A stretch of 64,000 nucleotides of DNA from Lactobacillus sp. ESL0677 (GCF_029392875.1 NZ_CP113946.1:434001-498000); one strand, 5' to 3'; shown: positions 49,036-59,945, numbered from the stretch's first letter. Notes: a model not told the origin generated them from the letters alone. A program made the numbers and translations.

Positions 49036-52000
49036 ATGTTAGGAAAAAATAATTTTAAAGAGAGATTACGAAAAATGAGTCTTGAGTCGAAGAAAGATCG
49101 TTTTTCAATTAGAAAACTAACAATCGGCGTTGCGTCGGTCTTGCTCGGTTTTACCTTTATGGGCGTTAAGGGGCAAACTGTAAAGGCTGACACTGTGCAG
49201 CCAGAACAAAACCAAAGTGCTTCAGCAACCCCAACTGCTGAATTAGACAGCAAATCAGAAGCTAAGTCTGATGCTTCTGCGAATAAGAGCAGCCAAAACT
49301 TAACGACTTATGCTGGGTTAAAGTCGTTCTTGAGGGATGATTCTTCAGAAGCTAAGCCAGAGGAACCTGCTAAAACTCCAGACAAAGATGATCAAACGCC
49401 ACCAACTACTGATGAACAAAAGCCGGTAACCACTCCGGATGAGAACCAGACGCCGATAGCACCTGATCAAAATACCGATCAACCAGCTACTAAGCCAGAT
49501 GAGAATGGTCAAAAACCAGACTCTGATACAGCGGTTAATATTACCACTGGTGCTGAAGATAACGCTGCAGCAGCGACGACAACGCAAAAGCAAAAACCAC
49601 AAGCAAAGGGCTTACTCGAGACGCTTAACTTGGCAACGACTACGGAGTCTTCGGTTAATGTCGGTTCTTGGGTCGGGTTACTTGCTGCATTCAATAACAG
49701 TAATATTCATGAGATTAATATTATTAGTAATATTCAGGCTCCAACTGCTGGGGTGAGTGATATTACTGTTGCGACCAGACCTTTGGTAATTAAGTCTGCA
49801 GTCGCTGACCCAGATAATCCTGGTGATAGTCCGCGGTATACAATTGATTTCCAATTGTATCGGCCAAGAGACTTTAATATTACCCCCAATGTAAACATTA
49901 CTTATGAAAACTTAAACATTTACAGTCGGACCTTTTACGGTTTGATGCAGACGAGTAGTAATACCCGAGCAATTGTTAATTTTAAGAATGTTAACTTTAT
50001 TGGCTCGCAGATGATGTATGTTGGTGCGCATACAGAAGTGCATTTTTATGGCACTAATACAGCCCAAACGGTCAAAAGTTATACCAATGATTGGGGTACT
50101 TATAATGCTGAAGCTTCTAACCAGCAGTTATTTGAATTTACCAGAAAAGGCGGCCGTTTGATTTTTGAAAATGGTACTCAATTTACGGGGACAACATATA
50201 GCGGTAATGTTATTGAAATGACTAATGGGACAACTGGCTCAGATACAATCAATGGTGAGCAATTAGCTAATGACAACGAAGTAATTGTTAAGTCAGGGGC
50301 CGATGTCACCCTAAATCCTAAGGGCGGTAATATGCCTGATAGTGCAAATAGTGTTGAAAATAGTGATTCTGCTAATGGGATCTTGATATATAGCGGTCAA
50401 GGCTCAGTTGATATTCAGCAAGGTGGTAATATCAACATTAATGTTGGTGGTACAACTGATTACACCGGAACAATCAATAACCGTAAGGCTAAGGCAATTA
50501 ACTTGGCTGATAGCGGTTCTAGCTTGACGGTTGAAGACGGTGGCAATTTAAATATTGTGACTAATGGCAATATCAGTGATAAAAAGAAAAAGGGTCCAGC
50601 AAGTACTTTAGTTAATATTGGTGGTAACTTAATTGTTGGCAAAAAGGCGAACTTTAATATTACTGGGACCAATATGGGTAATTTTGCCGGAACGTTGATG
50701 AACATTGGCGGTACTTCCGAGATCACCGGCAGTGATTTTAGGATTAAGCTAACTGACAACCCTGGTACTGGTAAGTTAACGCTGCTTAATCCGGGTAATG
50801 GGACGACAATTACTAACCCTGATGACTTCCTGCTTGATCGGGGAACCAATACTGCTGCCAATATTATCTCAACGGGTAACTTCACGCTTAACAGTGTTAG
50901 ATTAAAGCAACCAGGTGAAACGGTTTCGAATGCTTTTAGAACATTTGGCTTTAAAGGCAATACTGATGGTACGTTAACAACGTTAGATACTGCGATTGAG
51001 GGGATTAGTCCAAGTGATGAAAGTGCTGCAATTGCGTTAATTAATAATCAAGATCTGCCAACTTTGGAGTTTATTAGTGCTAATGATGGTTTCTTGGCAA
51101 TCGATCCCATTACAGATGACGATATTGAAATTGATAATGACGATAATGAAATAATTACCGGTTATGCTAACGAAGGTGGTGCTTATATTGCTGCAGTAAT
51201 GCCTAATAGTGATCGGTTAGGCGAGATAACTAGTCCGTACCATAAAGAAGCCGATCAAGGAATTAAGTATGCGGCTGTTTCCGCTGATACTCCAGAAACT
51301 AGTGGTGCTCATCAAGGTAAATTTAAGTTTACTATTACGGTACCTAAAGCTAGTCTTACTGGTATTACAACGGGAAGCATGGTCACGTTAACAGCTACCA
51401 AGAACTTTGTGGAAGGTGACCCATCACTAGAAGATCCACAAAATCCGCAAACAGCAAAATTGTACGCTGTAGATGAAATTGCAGCTAAGCGGCAGGCAGA
51501 TGCAGCTAAGGCAATTAATGATGCAGCAGATGCAGCAAAGCAACAGATAAATACCTTGTTTGGTGAGGATACTGCTAAAGCACAACCGTATCTTGACGCA
51601 ATTGATGAATGGGTCAATAAGTCAACGGCTAATGATCCAACTTCTGCTGATTCGGTTTACGGTACAACTGATAAGGATGAAATAATTAATCGTCGCGACA
51701 CGGCAATTACTGCGATTAACCAGCAGGTAACTGATGCTGAAACAGCAAATGCAAAGGCTGCACGGGAGGCAGCTAAACAAGAAGTTAAGGAATATGCCCA
51801 AAAGGCTAACCAATATTTAGGTACCACTGATGATGAGAAAATTCAAGCTGCCGTTACTGCTGCTAATAAAGCAATCGATGAGGCAACAGGTGATGGTATT
51901 GATACAGCGGTAGTGACGGCTAAGAAAAATATTTTAGCTGCATTCAAGGCTCAGGCCCAAGCGGCTATAACTGAGGAGACCACTACTAATTCGAATAAGA

Positions 52001-55000
52001 TTAAAAACGTCTTCGCATTATCATCGACACAAAAGACGAAGTATGATGATGAACTGCAGTCTGCTACTACAGACGGCACAAGTGCAATTGACGCAACTAC
52101 TGATTTGGATACTGCTGGTCAAGCCTTTCAAGATGCAAAAACCAATACTGAAAAAGTCTTTGATACTGCTAAGACGATTTCAGAATTGCGGACATATAAA
52201 AATACGTTGAAGCAAAAGTATCCAAGTTTGGCCGATGAACTCGAGAGTGAGTCAGCAACTTATGAAGAGCAGATTGACGCTGGCACCAGTGATCTGGCTA
52301 CTGGTAAAGCTGCCCTTGACAAGATTGTTACAACGCATAATGCTACTGCGACTACTGAATTACAGACAGCTTATGATAAGGCTAAACAGGAGCTTGCGAG
52401 CAGTTCTAATTCCAAGGTTCAAGATGCGTTAACTGCAGCCCAAGATGCAATTAATGCAGTGGGCACTGCTGGGGACGAAGCTGATATGACTGCTAAAAAA
52501 GAGGCAGCCCAAACGGCAATTGATAAGTTGAACGCGTTAATTTCATTGCAAAACGAGGCTGCTAGTGAAAAGTCGAAGTATGCCGCAATGTATCCTAATG
52601 ATGCTTCTGTTGTCGAACAGATTAATTCGGATATTGATACTGCGTTAGAAGCGGCAATTGACAAGATAACGAATAGTTCCACAACCAAAGATAATTTGCA
52701 AGAAGTAACAACCGCTGGCATTGTGGGCATTGACCGCGTTGGTGCTAAGACACAGCTTGAGCAAAAGGCGCAAGAAATTAAAGATCAAATTAATAACCTG
52801 TCAGGTTTAAGTGCTGGCGAACGTGATGAGCAAATTCAAAAAGTAGAGGACTTGTTGACTAACAGCAAGGACACTGGTTATCAAGATCAAATCGATCACG
52901 CAGCTAGTCAAGATGCGGTTAACACGTTAACTACCGCTGGTCTGACTGCGCTGAATAATTTATTGACAGACCAAACGTTAGCTTCTGAAAAGAATAATGC
53001 AATTATTAAATTACAGGATGCACAAAAAGCCGCTAATGATCAAATTGACGGTACTAGCTTGAGTGATGCCGACAAAGCTAAATATAAGCAGGACATCCAA
53101 GATCAAGTTGATCAAGGAATTAGCAATATTCAAGCAGGGACGTCGCAGGGCGCAATTAACGATGCCGAAGTAACTGCCGAGAATCATATTAATGACATTG
53201 TAACTAATGCTAATACTCAGGATACTACATTGCAGGCTGCGCAAACTGCCGCAATCAATGACCTTAACCAATATGCACAAACCGCTAAGAATATGATTGA
53301 CAGTTTGCCAGCTGAGCAGTTGAGTGCTAGTGAAAAGGAAACCTACAAGAATCAAATTGACCAAGCTGTTACTGCGGCAACTAATAACATCAATACCGCA
53401 ACAACGCTAGAGGATGTTACTAGTTCCAAGACAATTGGTAAGACTAACATTGATAAGGTTCAAGTAGTTGCCGATTTAGCAGCTGCTAAAGCTAAGGCAG
53501 TACAGGAGTTAACGGCTTCGCAGACAGCTAATAAGCAAAAAATTGATGAATTGTTTACCGCAGGCAAGATTGATGCCGCTAAGCAAGCTGAGCTAAAGGG
53601 CAAGATTGATGACTTTTACAATGATGCCGTTGACAAAGTCAATCATGATACCTCAACTGATCGAATCACGGTTGATAAGGATGCTGGAATCAAGGCAATG
53701 AATGGTGTGGCAACTGATGCTGCTAACACTGCTAATCAAGAAGTTGCAGATGCTAAAGATACCGCGTTAGATAATGATGGTAATCCAATTGGCTTAAATA
53801 ATTTGGCTGAGCAACTCAAAGAGCACATTGAGCAAGATAGTAATTTAGGGCCAAGCCAAAAATTAGATTACCAAAAGCAGATTGATGATGCTTTAAATAG
53901 TGCTAAGGCCGATGTTGCTGCAGCAGAGACAACAGATGCTGTTAAACAAGCGGCAACTGATGGTCGGACTGCAATGTTGCAGATTAAAGATGCCGCAGAT
54001 TTGCAATCAGCTAAAATTGCTGCTGAACGAGCATTATTGGCCAAGCATGATGCCATAATTGAGGCAATTAACCAAAAGAACAACATCGATAGTGACGGGA
54101 AGGCGGCTCTAATTGCTCAAGTTGAGTCTGCGTATAATACCGCTTTAGGCAAGGTTGATAACCCAACACCAGCAACAATTAACCAAGTTAATACTGAGCG
54201 CGATAATGGTATTGACAACATGCAAAACGTTTTAATCAGTGCCGGAGACCTTGATAGTTCAATTAAGGAATACCAAGATAAGCTTGACCAAGTAGCTCAG
54301 GATGCAGTTGAGCGAGTTAATAATTCGTCAATGACTGATGACGCTAAGCAAGAAGCAATTACGGAAATTAACAAAGCTCGTGATGATGGTAAAAAGGAAA
54401 TTGCTGCTCAAGATAATTTGGCTGATATTAAGACTGCCGAAGCAGCTGGTGAAGCCGCAATTTTAAAGGCAGAAAAAGATACTAGTTTAGCTGCTGCTAA
54501 GGATGTTGCCAATAAGCAAATTGATGATGCAGTTACTAGTGCTAAAGAAGAGCTCAGTGATCCAGATCGCGGTCTGAATGCTGCTGAAATTGCTGCCGCT
54601 GAAGCTGCAATTGATACAGCTGCGATTGACGCTCACAATAAGATTAATGCGGCAACAACTGAATCAGCAGTTACTGCTGCTGAAAAATTGGGTCAATCAA
54701 CAATTTATCAAGAAGTTGATAAGGCAGCATTGGTTGCAAAGAAGCGTCAAGCTAAAGAAGAAATTCAAGCTGCAATTGATAAAGAACAATTTAGCGAAGA
54801 AGATAAGCAGAAAGCCCAGAAGATTATGGATACTGCTACTACTTCGATTGATAAGGCGACTAATAATACAGATATTAAGGTTGCCAAAGATTTAGCTTTA
54901 GCAGGAATTAAAAATATTAAAGATGCTGCTGATCTGAATACCGCTAAAGATGCTGCGATTGCTGCTCTTGATAAAGAGTTAAATGGTGATGCAGCTACTG

Positions 55001-58000
55001 GAGATCCAGGAATTTTAGCACAGATTGCTAATAACCATGACTTAACTCCTGAGGAAGTAACAAAATATCAGGATCAAGCTAAAGAAGCTTATGATAAAGC
55101 AGTTGCTGAAATTAATGGTTCTGAAGATGGAGCGTCAATTCCAGCTAAGGAGCGTACTGGAATTTTAAATATTGACCAAGCTTTGGTTGACGCCATCTTG
55201 CAGAATAAGAAGAATAAGGCTGATACGGAACTGGAGCAGTTTGCTAAAGATGCCGCAACTGCAATTGATCAGTTGGAGTTGGATCAAACTAAAAAGGATA
55301 GTTTGAAGAGCTTAGTTAATAGCGAATTGGAAAAGGCAAAGGATAAGATTAATGCTGCAACCGATGAAACTGGAATTAATACGGCTTTAGTTGACGGTAA
55401 GACGGCAATTAGTAATATTAGCGGTCATGCAACTGATGAAGAATTGACTCAGGCAATAACGAATGCCATCGCTGATTTGCAAGATAAAGCAGATGATGTC
55501 AAGAAGCAGATTGCCCAGTCTTACAATGATGGCAAGATAGATCAAGACCAATACAAGCAATTGAACGACCAAGTTCAGACTGCTCTTGATAATGCAACAA
55601 CAGCCATTAATCAGGCAACAACTCCGGCTGAAGTTTCCTCAGTAGCAGCAACTGGTGTAACATCTATTGCCGCAGTTGGCACTGCTAAGGGTATCGAAGA
55701 AGCCTTGAATGATAACTTGACGGCTTTGAATAATGCTGCCGATCAGGCAAATCAAGCAATTGATGCATCATCGAGTTCACCTGCTGAAAAGAAGGAGCAG
55801 AAGGCTGCAATTGAAGTTGAACGAGTTAAGGCTGCAGATAAGATTAAGGCTGCCAAGAACACATCTGATCCAATCACCAATATGGCGGCTGCTAAGGATG
55901 ATGGCGTAAAGACAATTGCGAATATTTCTAAGCTTTATGGTGACAAGGATGCCGCAATTAAATATTTGAAGAAAATGGCTGATGCAATTAAAGCGCAAAT
56001 TGCAGAGCTTGCTAAGAATCCGTCTGATGCAGCTAACCCATATTTGAGTGCTGGTGAAGTTGCGGCCGCTAATAAGGCAGTAAACGATGCGCTGGATGCA
56101 GCTATTTCAGCAATTAATGCAGCAGCGGATAATAATGAAATTGATTCAGCCAAAACTGCTGGTGATGCAGCAATTACTAACTCAACTTTGCCAGCACAAT
56201 TAATAGTTGAGAAGAACAAGCAGATTGCAGCAATTAATGCTTACGCTACCGGCGCAAATGGTAACGGTGCAATTGATGGCTTAGGCTTAACCGATGAGCA
56301 TAAGACAGCTTTGAAAGCCCAAATTGAGACGGCAAGAAAGAAAGCCGTTGACAAGATTAATAATGTTCAATTACCAGCTAATCCTACGACTGCTGATTTG
56401 ACAGATGCGACAGCGGCAATTACCGATGCTGAGCAGGGTAATGTAACAAGCGGCGATGTAGCCGACTTTGGCGAGGCAGGCATTAATACAATTGTTAATG
56501 CCGCTAAGGATCAAGGAACGCTAAACCATAAGAATGACAACATTAAGGCACTAGAGCAATATGCTGCTGACGCAAAACAGAAGATTGAGCAATTGGGCTT
56601 GCCAGCAGATAAGCAACAGGACCAAAAAGCTGCGGTGGACGCTGAAGTTACAAAGGCCAAGGCCGAGATTTTGGCTGCTGCTGATGCAACTGCTGCCGAT
56701 AGGGAATTATCCACAGGCAAGACAAACATTGACAATGTTCTGAAGAGTGCGCAACTTGACGGCAAGAAGTGTGCAGCCCTTGATGCTGTTAAGGATGAAC
56801 AAACTAAGGCAATTACCATTGTTAATAAGTCGAGTCTGACGCCGGAGCAAAAGAAGGCGGCAATTGCGGAGATTAACGGTGTTTATGCTGGTATCAAGCA
56901 AAACATTGAAGCAACTTCTAATGATTCTGATCTTGACACTGCTAAAACAGATGGTATTAACAAGGTTCAGGATATTTTAAACAAAGAAAATAGTGAAAAT
57001 CACCAATATTTCAATAATGAAATCGAAAATACAAAGGACTTGGCAACTGATTACAGTAAGTTAGAGTTAACTACCGATGAAAAGTCCAAGTACAGCGATT
57101 TAATTGCGAAAGTTGAACAAGGCATCGGTGATCTCAATAAATCGACTGATTTAGAAGCAGCAGTTAATGCTTATGACAGCGGCAGAACTGCATTGAACAA
57201 GTTGATTGCTGATAAAGATGTTAATGATGCGGCCCAAGCAGTCAAGGATAAGATTGACCAGATTCCAGATGATGTTTTAAGTGCTGCCGACAAGGAAGCG
57301 TTGAAGGGTAAAGTTAATACTGCTGCTGATAAGGCAACGAGTGCTATTAACAATGTTGATGCACCTGCTGGGGATGTTGCTGGTAAGGCTGACAAGATTA
57401 ATCAAATTAAGACGGATGGCATGAAAGATATTGCTGCTTATGATACTCAGGCATTGGATCACACTAAGACCGATGCTAAGAATAAGTTAGAGCAAGAAGC
57501 AGACGATGCCAACACGGCAATTGATAATTCAACTTTGAGCGATGAACAAAAGACGGAGCAGAAGCAAAAGATCCAGGATGCTTTGACAAATGCTCAAGGT
57601 AAGGTTGATGACGCAACTGATCAAGCTGGAGTTAATACGGCTTTGACAGATGGCAAGACAGCAATTGATGATGTTTCAAAGACGACTACAATCTTGCTTG
57701 AGCAGAATCAAGCAATTAAAGATTTACAAGATGCTGCCGATAAAGCCAATACAGCAATTGATGCTTCTAACTTATCTGATGAGGATAAGGCTGCAAAGAA
57801 GGCAGACGTTGCTGCTGCAGTAGAAGATGCACAATATAGTATTGGTCAGGCAACAACTAGCGATGACATTCAAACTGCTTTGACAACTGGCAAGACAGCA
57901 ATTGAACAGGTAGTAACGGATGCGAACTTGCAAGCTGCTAAGAATGATGCTAAACAAGATTTACAAACTGCAGCTGACAATGCCAACACGGCAATTGATA

Positions 58001-59874
58001 ATTCAACTTTGACTGATGAACAAAAGACGGAGCAGAAGCAAAAGATTCAGGATGCTTTGACAGATGCTCAGGGTAAGGTAGATGCAGCAACTGATCAAGC
58101 TGGAGTTGACACTGCTTTGTCAGATGGCAAGACAGCAATTGAACAGGTAGTAACGGATGTGAACTTGCAAGCTGCTAAGAATAATGCCAAACAAGATTTA
58201 CAAACTGCAGTCGATAATGCCAACACAGCAATTGATAGTTCTAATTTGACCGATGAACAAAAGACGGAGCAGAAGCAAAAGATTCGGGATGCTTTGACAG
58301 ATGCTCAAGGTAAGGTAGATGCAGCAACTGATCAAGCTGGAGTTGACACTGCTTTGTCAGATGGCAAGACAGCAATTGATACTGTGACAACTGGTACGAC
58401 GCTCCTTGACACGCAGCACAAGGCTGAAGAACAATTGCAGTCAGCAGCCGATAAGGCTATCACAGCAATTGATAATTCAAACTTGACTGAGGCAGAAAAG
58501 ACAGAGCAAAAGCAAAAGGTACAGGATGACTTAACGGCAGCTAAGGATAAGATTAACCAAGCAACTGATCCCGCTGGTGTCGCAAGTGAGTTGAGCAAGG
58601 GTAAAGATTTACTTACTGCTAGACAAGATGCAATCACTAAGATTGATCATGCTTACACCACGGCTAAGGAAAGGCTAGCTGCAGGAGAAATTAGTCCAAC
58701 GCAATTGGCTGACGCTAAGCAAAAAGCATTGGAAAATTTAGATAATGCAGCAACTGGTGCTGATATTAATAATGATCTTTCTAATTGGCTGCGTGATATT
58801 GCTAAGTCAGCCGTTCAAGATGCAGCCAGCGCAGCTGATCAAGCTATTGACAGTAACACTAGTTACAGCCAATCTGATAAGACCAAGCTCAAGGATAAAA
58901 TTGCCGAATTGTTAAACGAAGCAATTAAGGATCAGGGTGCAATTGATCATGCAACTGATCACGATGGTATGATTACCGAACGCAATAATGCGATTGAGGC
59001 AATCATCAAGCATTACACTGATACAGCAACAATTAATCAAGTTTTGCATAGTAATGATAGCAGTTCAAATAATGGTTCAACGGTAACACCGACACCACTG
59101 CCAGTAAGTAAGAAGCAAACTTTACTACACAACTCTTACGTCTATGATGAAGCTGGTCAGCGGGCTAATAAGTTAGTGCTGAAAGCTGGTTCGACAGTCA
59201 AGACTTATGGTACTAAGGAGATAGCTGGTCAGACTTACGTAATTGTTCACAGTCAAGGTCAAGAATATTACCTAGTTGCTGAGAACATCATTGGTAAGTC
59301 AGCTAAGTTAAGCCATAATGCTTATGTCTACAACCATGCTGGTAAGCGTGTCGGCAAGACAGTGCTCAAGAAGGATAAATCGATTGCAGTTTATGGCAGT
59401 CCGGTCAAGATTGCTGGTAAGCAGTACTATATCATTGGCGCTGGTAGATATGTCAAAGCAGCTAATGTCAAGACTATGATAAATACCAATACTGCGAGTC
59501 AGCCAACGACTTTAGGACCGAATGAAAAACCGTTGATGCACAACGCATATTTGTACAATGAACAAGGTGAGCGTGTCAGCGAAGTAGTGCTGACTAGCAA
59601 TTCGATTGTTGAAATGGCAGGCAGTTTGACCGTTAATGGCCGCGAGTTTACTAAGTTGACTAACGGTTATTATGTCGCAGCTGCTAATGTTACTGGCATT
59701 GAGCAAAAGTTGACGCACAATGCGGCTGTTTACAATAAGTCTGGTAAGCAAATTGGTAAAAAGGTGATGAAGAAAGGTAAGCAGGTCACTGTTTATGGTG
59801 ATCCAATTACGATTAAAGGTAAAAAGTATTACATTATTGGTCGCAACCAATATCTTAAGGTAAGTAATTTTTAG
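49036..59874 (+). CDS. Giant repeat adhesin: YSIRK signal, beta-helix head, DUF1542-like stalk, SLAP anchor
   Basis: A 3612-residue secreted protein. A YSIRK-type signal (FSIRKLTIGVASVLLG, residues 23-38) ends near Ala51. Residues 52-195 are an acidic Pro/Thr/Asp-rich linker. About 200-700 reads as a parallel beta-helix like the pectate-lyase-type heads of surface adhesins (VGSWVGLLAAFNNSNIHEIN; FENGTQFTGTTYSGN; VNIGGNLIVGKKANFNITG). After a spacer come about 32 helical repeats of 70-90 residues (816-3337), each with the DUF1542 pattern of A-I-D..LT..EK...K..I..A...A...I..A and ending in G...I. A Ser/Thr/Pro linker leads to four SLAP repeats (3360-3612). No LPXTG or membrane anchor exists, so it is held non-covalently. 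It probably mediates adhesion. AGGAGC precedes the ATG. Confidence 0.9.
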   Translation: MLGKNNFKERLRKMSLESKKDRFSIRKLTIGVASVLLGFTFMGVKGQTVKADTVQPEQNQSASATPTAELDSKSEAKSDASANKSSQNLTTYAGLKSFLRDDSSEAKPEEPAKTPDKDDQTPPTTDEQKPVTTPDENQTPIAPDQNTDQPATKPDENGQKPDSDTAVNITTGAEDNAAAATTTQKQKPQAKGLLETLNLATTTESSVNVGSWVGLLAAFNNSNIHEINIISNIQAPTAGVSDITVATRPLVIKSAVADPDNPGDSPRYTIDFQLYRPRDFNITPNVNITYENLNIYSRTFYGLMQTSSNTRAIVNFKNVNFIGSQMMYVGAHTEVHFYGTNTAQTVKSYTNDWGTYNAEASNQQLFEFTRKGGRLIFENGTQFTGTTYSGNVIEMTNGTTGSDTINGEQLANDNEVIVKSGADVTLNPKGGNMPDSANSVENSDSANGILIYSGQGSVDIQQGGNININVGGTTDYTGTINNRKAKAINLADSGSSLTVEDGGNLNIVTNGNISDKKKKGPASTLVNIGGNLIVGKKANFNITGTNMGNFAGTLMNIGGTSEITGSDFRIKLTDNPGTGKLTLLNPGNGTTITNPDDFLLDRGTNTAANIISTGNFTLNSVRLKQPGETVSNAFRTFGFKGNTDGTLTTLDTAIEGISPSDESAAIALINNQDLPTLEFISANDGFLAIDPITDDDIEIDNDDNEIITGYANEGGAYIAAVMPNSDRLGEITSPYHKEADQGIKYAAVSADTPETSGAHQGKFKFTITVPKASLTGITTGSMVTLTATKNFVEGDPSLEDPQNPQTAKLYAVDEIAAKRQADAAKAINDAADAAKQQINTLFGEDTAKAQPYLDAIDEWVNKSTANDPTSADSVYGTTDKDEIINRRDTAITAINQQVTDAETANAKAAREAAKQEVKEYAQKANQYLGTTDDEKIQAAVTAANKAIDEATGDGIDTAVVTAKKNILAAFKAQAQAAITEETTTNSNKIKNVFALSSTQKTKYDDELQSATTDGTSAIDATTDLDTAGQAFQDAKTNTEKVFDTAKTISELRTYKNTLKQKYPSLADELESESATYEEQIDAGTSDLATGKAALDKIVTTHNATATTELQTAYDKAKQELASSSNSKVQDALTAAQDAINAVGTAGDEADMTAKKEAAQTAIDKLNALISLQNEAASEKSKYAAMYPNDASVVEQINSDIDTALEAAIDKITNSSTTKDNLQEVTTAGIVGIDRVGAKTQLEQKAQEIKDQINNLSGLSAGERDEQIQKVEDLLTNSKDTGYQDQIDHAASQDAVNTLTTAGLTALNNLLTDQTLASEKNNAIIKLQDAQKAANDQIDGTSLSDADKAKYKQDIQDQVDQGISNIQAGTSQGAINDAEVTAENHINDIVTNANTQDTTLQAAQTAAINDLNQYAQTAKNMIDSLPAEQLSASEKETYKNQIDQAVTAATNNINTATTLEDVTSSKTIGKTNIDKVQVVADLAAAKAKAVQELTASQTANKQKIDELFTAGKIDAAKQAELKGKIDDFYNDAVDKVNHDTSTDRITVDKDAGIKAMNGVATDAANTANQEVADAKDTALDNDGNPIGLNNLAEQLKEHIEQDSNLGPSQKLDYQKQIDDALNSAKADVAAAETTDAVKQAATDGRTAMLQIKDAADLQSAKIAAERALLAKHDAIIEAINQKNNIDSDGKAALIAQVESAYNTALGKVDNPTPATINQVNTERDNGIDNMQNVLISAGDLDSSIKEYQDKLDQVAQDAVERVNNSSMTDDAKQEAITEINKARDDGKKEIAAQDNLADIKTAEAAGEAAILKAEKDTSLAAAKDVANKQIDDAVTSAKEELSDPDRGLNAAEIAAAEAAIDTAAIDAHNKINAATTESAVTAAEKLGQSTIYQEVDKAALVAKKRQAKEEIQAAIDKEQFSEEDKQKAQKIMDTATTSIDKATNNTDIKVAKDLALAGIKNIKDAADLNTAKDAAIAALDKELNGDAATGDPGILAQIANNHDLTPEEVTKYQDQAKEAYDKAVAEINGSEDGASIPAKERTGILNIDQALVDAILQNKKNKADTELEQFAKDAATAIDQLELDQTKKDSLKSLVNSELEKAKDKINAATDETGINTALVDGKTAISNISGHATDEELTQAITNAIADLQDKADDVKKQIAQSYNDGKIDQDQYKQLNDQVQTALDNATTAINQATTPAEVSSVAATGVTSIAAVGTAKGIEEALNDNLTALNNAADQANQAIDASSSSPAEKKEQKAAIEVERVKAADKIKAAKNTSDPITNMAAAKDDGVKTIANISKLYGDKDAAIKYLKKMADAIKAQIAELAKNPSDAANPYLSAGEVAAANKAVNDALDAAISAINAAADNNEIDSAKTAGDAAITNSTLPAQLIVEKNKQIAAINAYATGANGNGAIDGLGLTDEHKTALKAQIETARKKAVDKINNVQLPANPTTADLTDATAAITDAEQGNVTSGDVADFGEAGINTIVNAAKDQGTLNHKNDNIKALEQYAADAKQKIEQLGLPADKQQDQKAAVDAEVTKAKAEILAAADATAADRELSTGKTNIDNVLKSAQLDGKKCAALDAVKDEQTKAITIVNKSSLTPEQKKAAIAEINGVYAGIKQNIEATSNDSDLDTAKTDGINKVQDILNKENSENHQYFNNEIENTKDLATDYSKLELTTDEKSKYSDLIAKVEQGIGDLNKSTDLEAAVNAYDSGRTALNKLIADKDVNDAAQAVKDKIDQIPDDVLSAADKEALKGKVNTAADKATSAINNVDAPAGDVAGKADKINQIKTDGMKDIAAYDTQALDHTKTDAKNKLEQEADDANTAIDNSTLSDEQKTEQKQKIQDALTNAQGKVDDATDQAGVNTALTDGKTAIDDVSKTTTILLEQNQAIKDLQDAADKANTAIDASNLSDEDKAAKKADVAAAVEDAQYSIGQATTSDDIQTALTTGKTAIEQVVTDANLQAAKNDAKQDLQTAADNANTAIDNSTLTDEQKTEQKQKIQDALTDAQGKVDAATDQAGVDTALSDGKTAIEQVVTDVNLQAAKNNAKQDLQTAVDNANTAIDSSNLTDEQKTEQKQKIRDALTDAQGKVDAATDQAGVDTALSDGKTAIDTVTTGTTLLDTQHKAEEQLQSAADKAITAIDNSNLTEAEKTEQKQKVQDDLTAAKDKINQATDPAGVASELSKGKDLLTARQDAITKIDHAYTTAKERLAAGEISPTQLADAKQKALENLDNAATGADINNDLSNWLRDIAKSAVQDAASAADQAIDSNTSYSQSDKTKLKDKIAELLNEAIKDQGAIDHATDHDGMITERNNAIEAIIKHYTDTATINQVLHSNDSSSNNGSTVTPTPLPVSKKQTLLHNSYVYDEAGQRANKLVLKAGSTVKTYGTKEIAGQTYVIVHSQGQEYYLVAENIIGKSAKLSHNAYVYNHAGKRVGKTVLKKDKSIAVYGSPVKIAGKQYYIIGAGRYVKAANVKTMINTNTASQPTTLGPNEKPLMHNAYLYNEQGERVSEVVLTSNSIVEMAGSLTVNGREFTKLTNGYYVAAANVTGIEQKLTHNAAVYNKSGKQIGKKVMKKGKQVTVYGDPITIKGKKYYIIGRNQYLKVSNF
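57442..58623 (+). repeat. Recently duplicated 237-bp repeat units in the adhesin gene
   Basis: Five consecutive units of about 79 codons start near 57442, 57679, 57913, 58150 and 58387. The units at 57913 and 58150 are offset by exactly 237 bp and share runs of more than 60 identical bases over their second halves (GGTAAGGTAGATGCAGCAAC onward); that at 57442 is nearly the same. Elsewhere in the stalk units are diverged. This marks a recent expansion. Confidence 0.9.
59110..59871 (+). repeat. Four SLAP wall-binding repeats at the adhesin C-terminus
   Basis: Each unit has about 55-60 residues and the pattern H-N-A-x-V/L-Y-N-x-x-G-x-R/K then a lysine-rich strand, a YG or AG turn and ending Y-x-V/K-A-x-N: LLHNSYVYDEAGQR, KLSHNAYVYNHAGKR, LMHNAYLYNEQGER, KLTHNAAVYNKSGKQ. 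Units 2 and 4 resemble each other, and so do 1 and 3, which suggests duplication of a pair. Confidence 0.85.
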
Positions 59875-59895
59875 ATAAATTATTTACTCCTAACA

Positions 59896-59928
59896 AAAAA
59901 CGCTAAGCTGAAAAGCCTAGCGTTTTTG
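59896..59928. terminator. Bidirectional terminator between adhesin and BI-1 gene
   Basis: AAAAACGCTA (59896-59905) pairs with TAGCGTTTTT (59918-59927), with an inner GC pair; A and T runs suit both convergent genes. Confidence 0.8.
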
Positions 59929-59945
59929 TTTGGAAAATTATGCTG

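Noticed and set aside
51312..58637. Many open frames of 60-170 codons opposite the adhesin gene
   Set aside because: They mirror the repeat composition, have no ribosome sites and no recognisable proteins; shadows of the adhesin reading frame.
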